Positions 62,790-64,000 of a DNA stretch of 64,000 bases are shown here, in pieces; the first letter of the stretch is position 1, and each line of letters starts with the position of its first letter. The notes beneath the pieces were generated by a model. That model was not told the DNA's origin. It made no database searches and was given only the letters and a program-made list of their open reading frames with translations. The DNA comes from Hydrogenophaga sp. (GTDB lineage: Bacteria; Pseudomonadota; Gammaproteobacteria; Burkholderiales; Burkholderiaceae_C): NCBI GenBank assembly GCA_030682835.1, contig JAUXNG010000075.1:1-64000 (forward strand). The letters are read 5' to 3'. The position numbers and the translations under genes were made by a program.

Positions 62790-64000
62790 ATGACCCTGCT
62801 TGCCCGCTCCCGAATTTCGCTGGGCCCCGCGCTGGTGGGTGCCTTCGTGCTGGCCGCCCTGGTGCCGGCGCTGCTGGTGGCCTGGCTGCTGTCGTCGAAC
62901 AGCTCCCAATCGATCAACACCCTGGCCGAGAACGCCATGGGCCAGGCCGCGCACCGCGTGGACGTGGGCGCGCTGGCGCACCTGGGCGAATCGCACACCG
63001 TGGTGAACGCCCTGGTGCCGCCTTTTGTGACCACGGGGGCCGAAGCCGACCGCACCCGCAACTGGCTCACCGACACCGCCTCGTTTGAAACGATGGCCTA
63101 TGCCCTCACGCAGCAGTCGCCCAACGTGCCCTACCTGTACTTCGGTACGTCCAACGGCACCTTCTTCGGGCTGGAACGGGAACCGGAGGGATTCATCGTC
63201 CGCCAGATACGACCGGGCGACAGTGGCCGGCGTCACTTCAAGATTGCGCAGCCTGGTGACCGCAGCACGCTGCTGAAGACCGAAACCCACATCTACGACC
63301 CGCGCAAGCGGCCGTGGTACCAGCTCGCCACCACCACCGGCAAACGCAGCTTCACCGACGTGTACCGATCGGCAGTCAAGGCCCAGTTCGACCTGACGCT
63401 GGCGCAACCGATCTTTGACGCCAGCGGCCAGACCATTCTGGGTGTGGTCGCGGTGGACATGAGCCTTGCGCGGCTGACCGACCTGATCCGCAGCACCCGC
63501 ATCAGCGAGAACGCCGTGACCTACCTCGTGGACAGCCAGGGCCTGATGGTGGCTTCGTCGGTCGACGAAGAGCTCAGCCTTCGTGTGGGCGACAAGTTCC
63601 AGCGCATCTCGCCCCTGCAGAGCCAGGACGCGCTGGTGAGGGAATCGTTCGCGCAACTCAGCGCCCAGGTGCGGGGCGATCCGCAGCGGGCGGCCGGCAC
63701 GGTGCGCCTGGATCCCAACCCGGACTGGGCGCAGCGCATCGGCCTTTCGTCCAACCGGCTGATTGCGCTGCAACGCCCTTTCGGCCGCAAATACGACCTC
63801 GACTGGCAGCTCATCGTGGTGGCTCCCGAAAGCGATTTCACCGCTCAGGTGACGCAGGCACGCCAGTGGGCGCTGCTGGCGATGGCCGCGCTCATCGGGC
63901 TGAGCGGGTGGCTGGCCTACAGCGTGGCGCGGCGCCTGTCGCACCAGTTCCGCCGGCTCAATGAATCGGCCACCGCGGTGGGTGCGGGGGAGGTTCCGCC
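62790..64000 (+). CDS. membrane sensor with dCache domain, 5' part (cut by window edge)
   Basis: About 403 residues visible, open at the right edge. An N-terminal membrane helix (LVGAFVLAALVPALLVAWLL) is followed by a periplasmic dCache_1 domain at about residues 35-355; typical parts are YLYFGTSNGTFFGLE, IYDPRKRPWYQLATTTGKRSFTDVY and TILGVVAVDMSLARLTDLI. A second helix (ALLAMAALIGLSGWLAYSVA) leads into a HAMP-like RRLSHQFRRLNESATAVGAGE. The output domain is missing; adenylate/guanylate cyclase, GGDEF or kinase are possible. Because the preceding gene is a receiver with a degenerate cyclase domain, a cyclase output is a fair guess. Confidence 0.8.
   Translation, partial: MTLLARSRISLGPALVGAFVLAALVPALLVAWLLSSNSSQSINTLAENAMGQAAHRVDVGALAHLGESHTVVNALVPPFVTTGAEADRTRNWLTDTASFETMAYALTQQSPNVPYLYFGTSNGTFFGLEREPEGFIVRQIRPGDSGRRHFKIAQPGDRSTLLKTETHIYDPRKRPWYQLATTTGKRSFTDVYRSAVKAQFDLTLAQPIFDASGQTILGVVAVDMSLARLTDLIRSTRISENAVTYLVDSQGLMVASSVDEELSLRVGDKFQRISPLQSQDALVRESFAQLSAQVRGDPQRAAGTVRLDPNPDWAQRIGLSSNRLIALQRPFGRKYDLDWQLIVVAPESDFTAQVTQARQWALLAMAALIGLSGWLAYSVARRLSHQFRRLNESATAVGAGEVP

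Overview
The window is high-GC chromosomal DNA from a betaproteobacterium, most likely a Comamonadaceae (Hydrogenophaga/Acidovorax-like) strain. The reasons are the protein sequences, the gene neighbourhoods (trxA-rho-rpmE2, dnaX-ybaB-recR beside ffs, AddAB instead of RecBCD, phoR-phoB-phoU-pstBACS opposite ppx) and two short dispersed repeat families that I associate with that family. The species call is inference. Nearly all of the sequence is ordinary core genome with tightly packed genes.

Layout. 1-3.1 kb: ilvB-ilvN-ilvC (branched-chain amino acid synthesis, minus strand; ilvC runs off the left edge). 3.4-9.2 kb: RDD membrane protein, LOG-family hydrolase, glnB (PII), an L-asparaginase, glutamine-dependent NAD synthetase and a GNAT-like COG3146 protein, so nitrogen metabolism is well represented. 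9.2-12.2 kb: soluble pyrophosphatase ppa opposite membrane proton-pumping pyrophosphatase hppA. 12.2-13.8 kb: TetR regulator opposite a PF10118 metal-dependent hydrolase. 13.9-17.2 kb: molybdenum cofactor genes moaA-mobA-moeA, with a repeat element inserted in frame in moeA. 17.2-23.1 kb: PaaK/CapK-like adenylate-forming enzyme, then an RND efflux adaptor and pump. 23.3-27.4 kb: rnhA, a methyltransferase, gloB and mltD, the same neighbourhood as in E. coli. 27.4-32.1 kb: solute-binding protein, MAPEG protein and recR-ybaB-dnaX. dnaX has an A9 slippery tract at the point where a gamma-like short product would end.

32.2-41.3 kb is the accessory region: an integrative element of about 9 kb inserted in the 3' end of ffs (4.5S SRP RNA). 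Exact 28-bp direct repeats (attL/attR) bound it. Inside each end lies a pair of 10-bp arm-type motifs with the same 13-bp period. It carries a tyrosine integrase, a serine resolvase, two Bro-N antirepressor-like proteins, a DUF1376-like protein, a ribbon-helix-helix-like protein, small unknown cargo genes and a large protein that looks like a T7-type internal virion (ejection) protein. I see no capsid, portal, terminase or polymerase gene. This fits a phage satellite or a strongly reduced podovirus-like prophage and is the best candidate here for something undescribed.

41.4-53.2 kb: flavoprotein, addA-addB recombination helicase-nuclease, trxA, rho, rpmE2 and a GT39-like membrane protein. 53.3-61.6 kb: the complete phosphate module phoR, phoB, phoU, pstB, pstA, pstC and pstS with a recognisable Pho box, and ppx on the opposite strand. 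61.6-64 kb: a response regulator fused to a degenerate class III cyclase domain, then a dCache sensor cut by the right edge.
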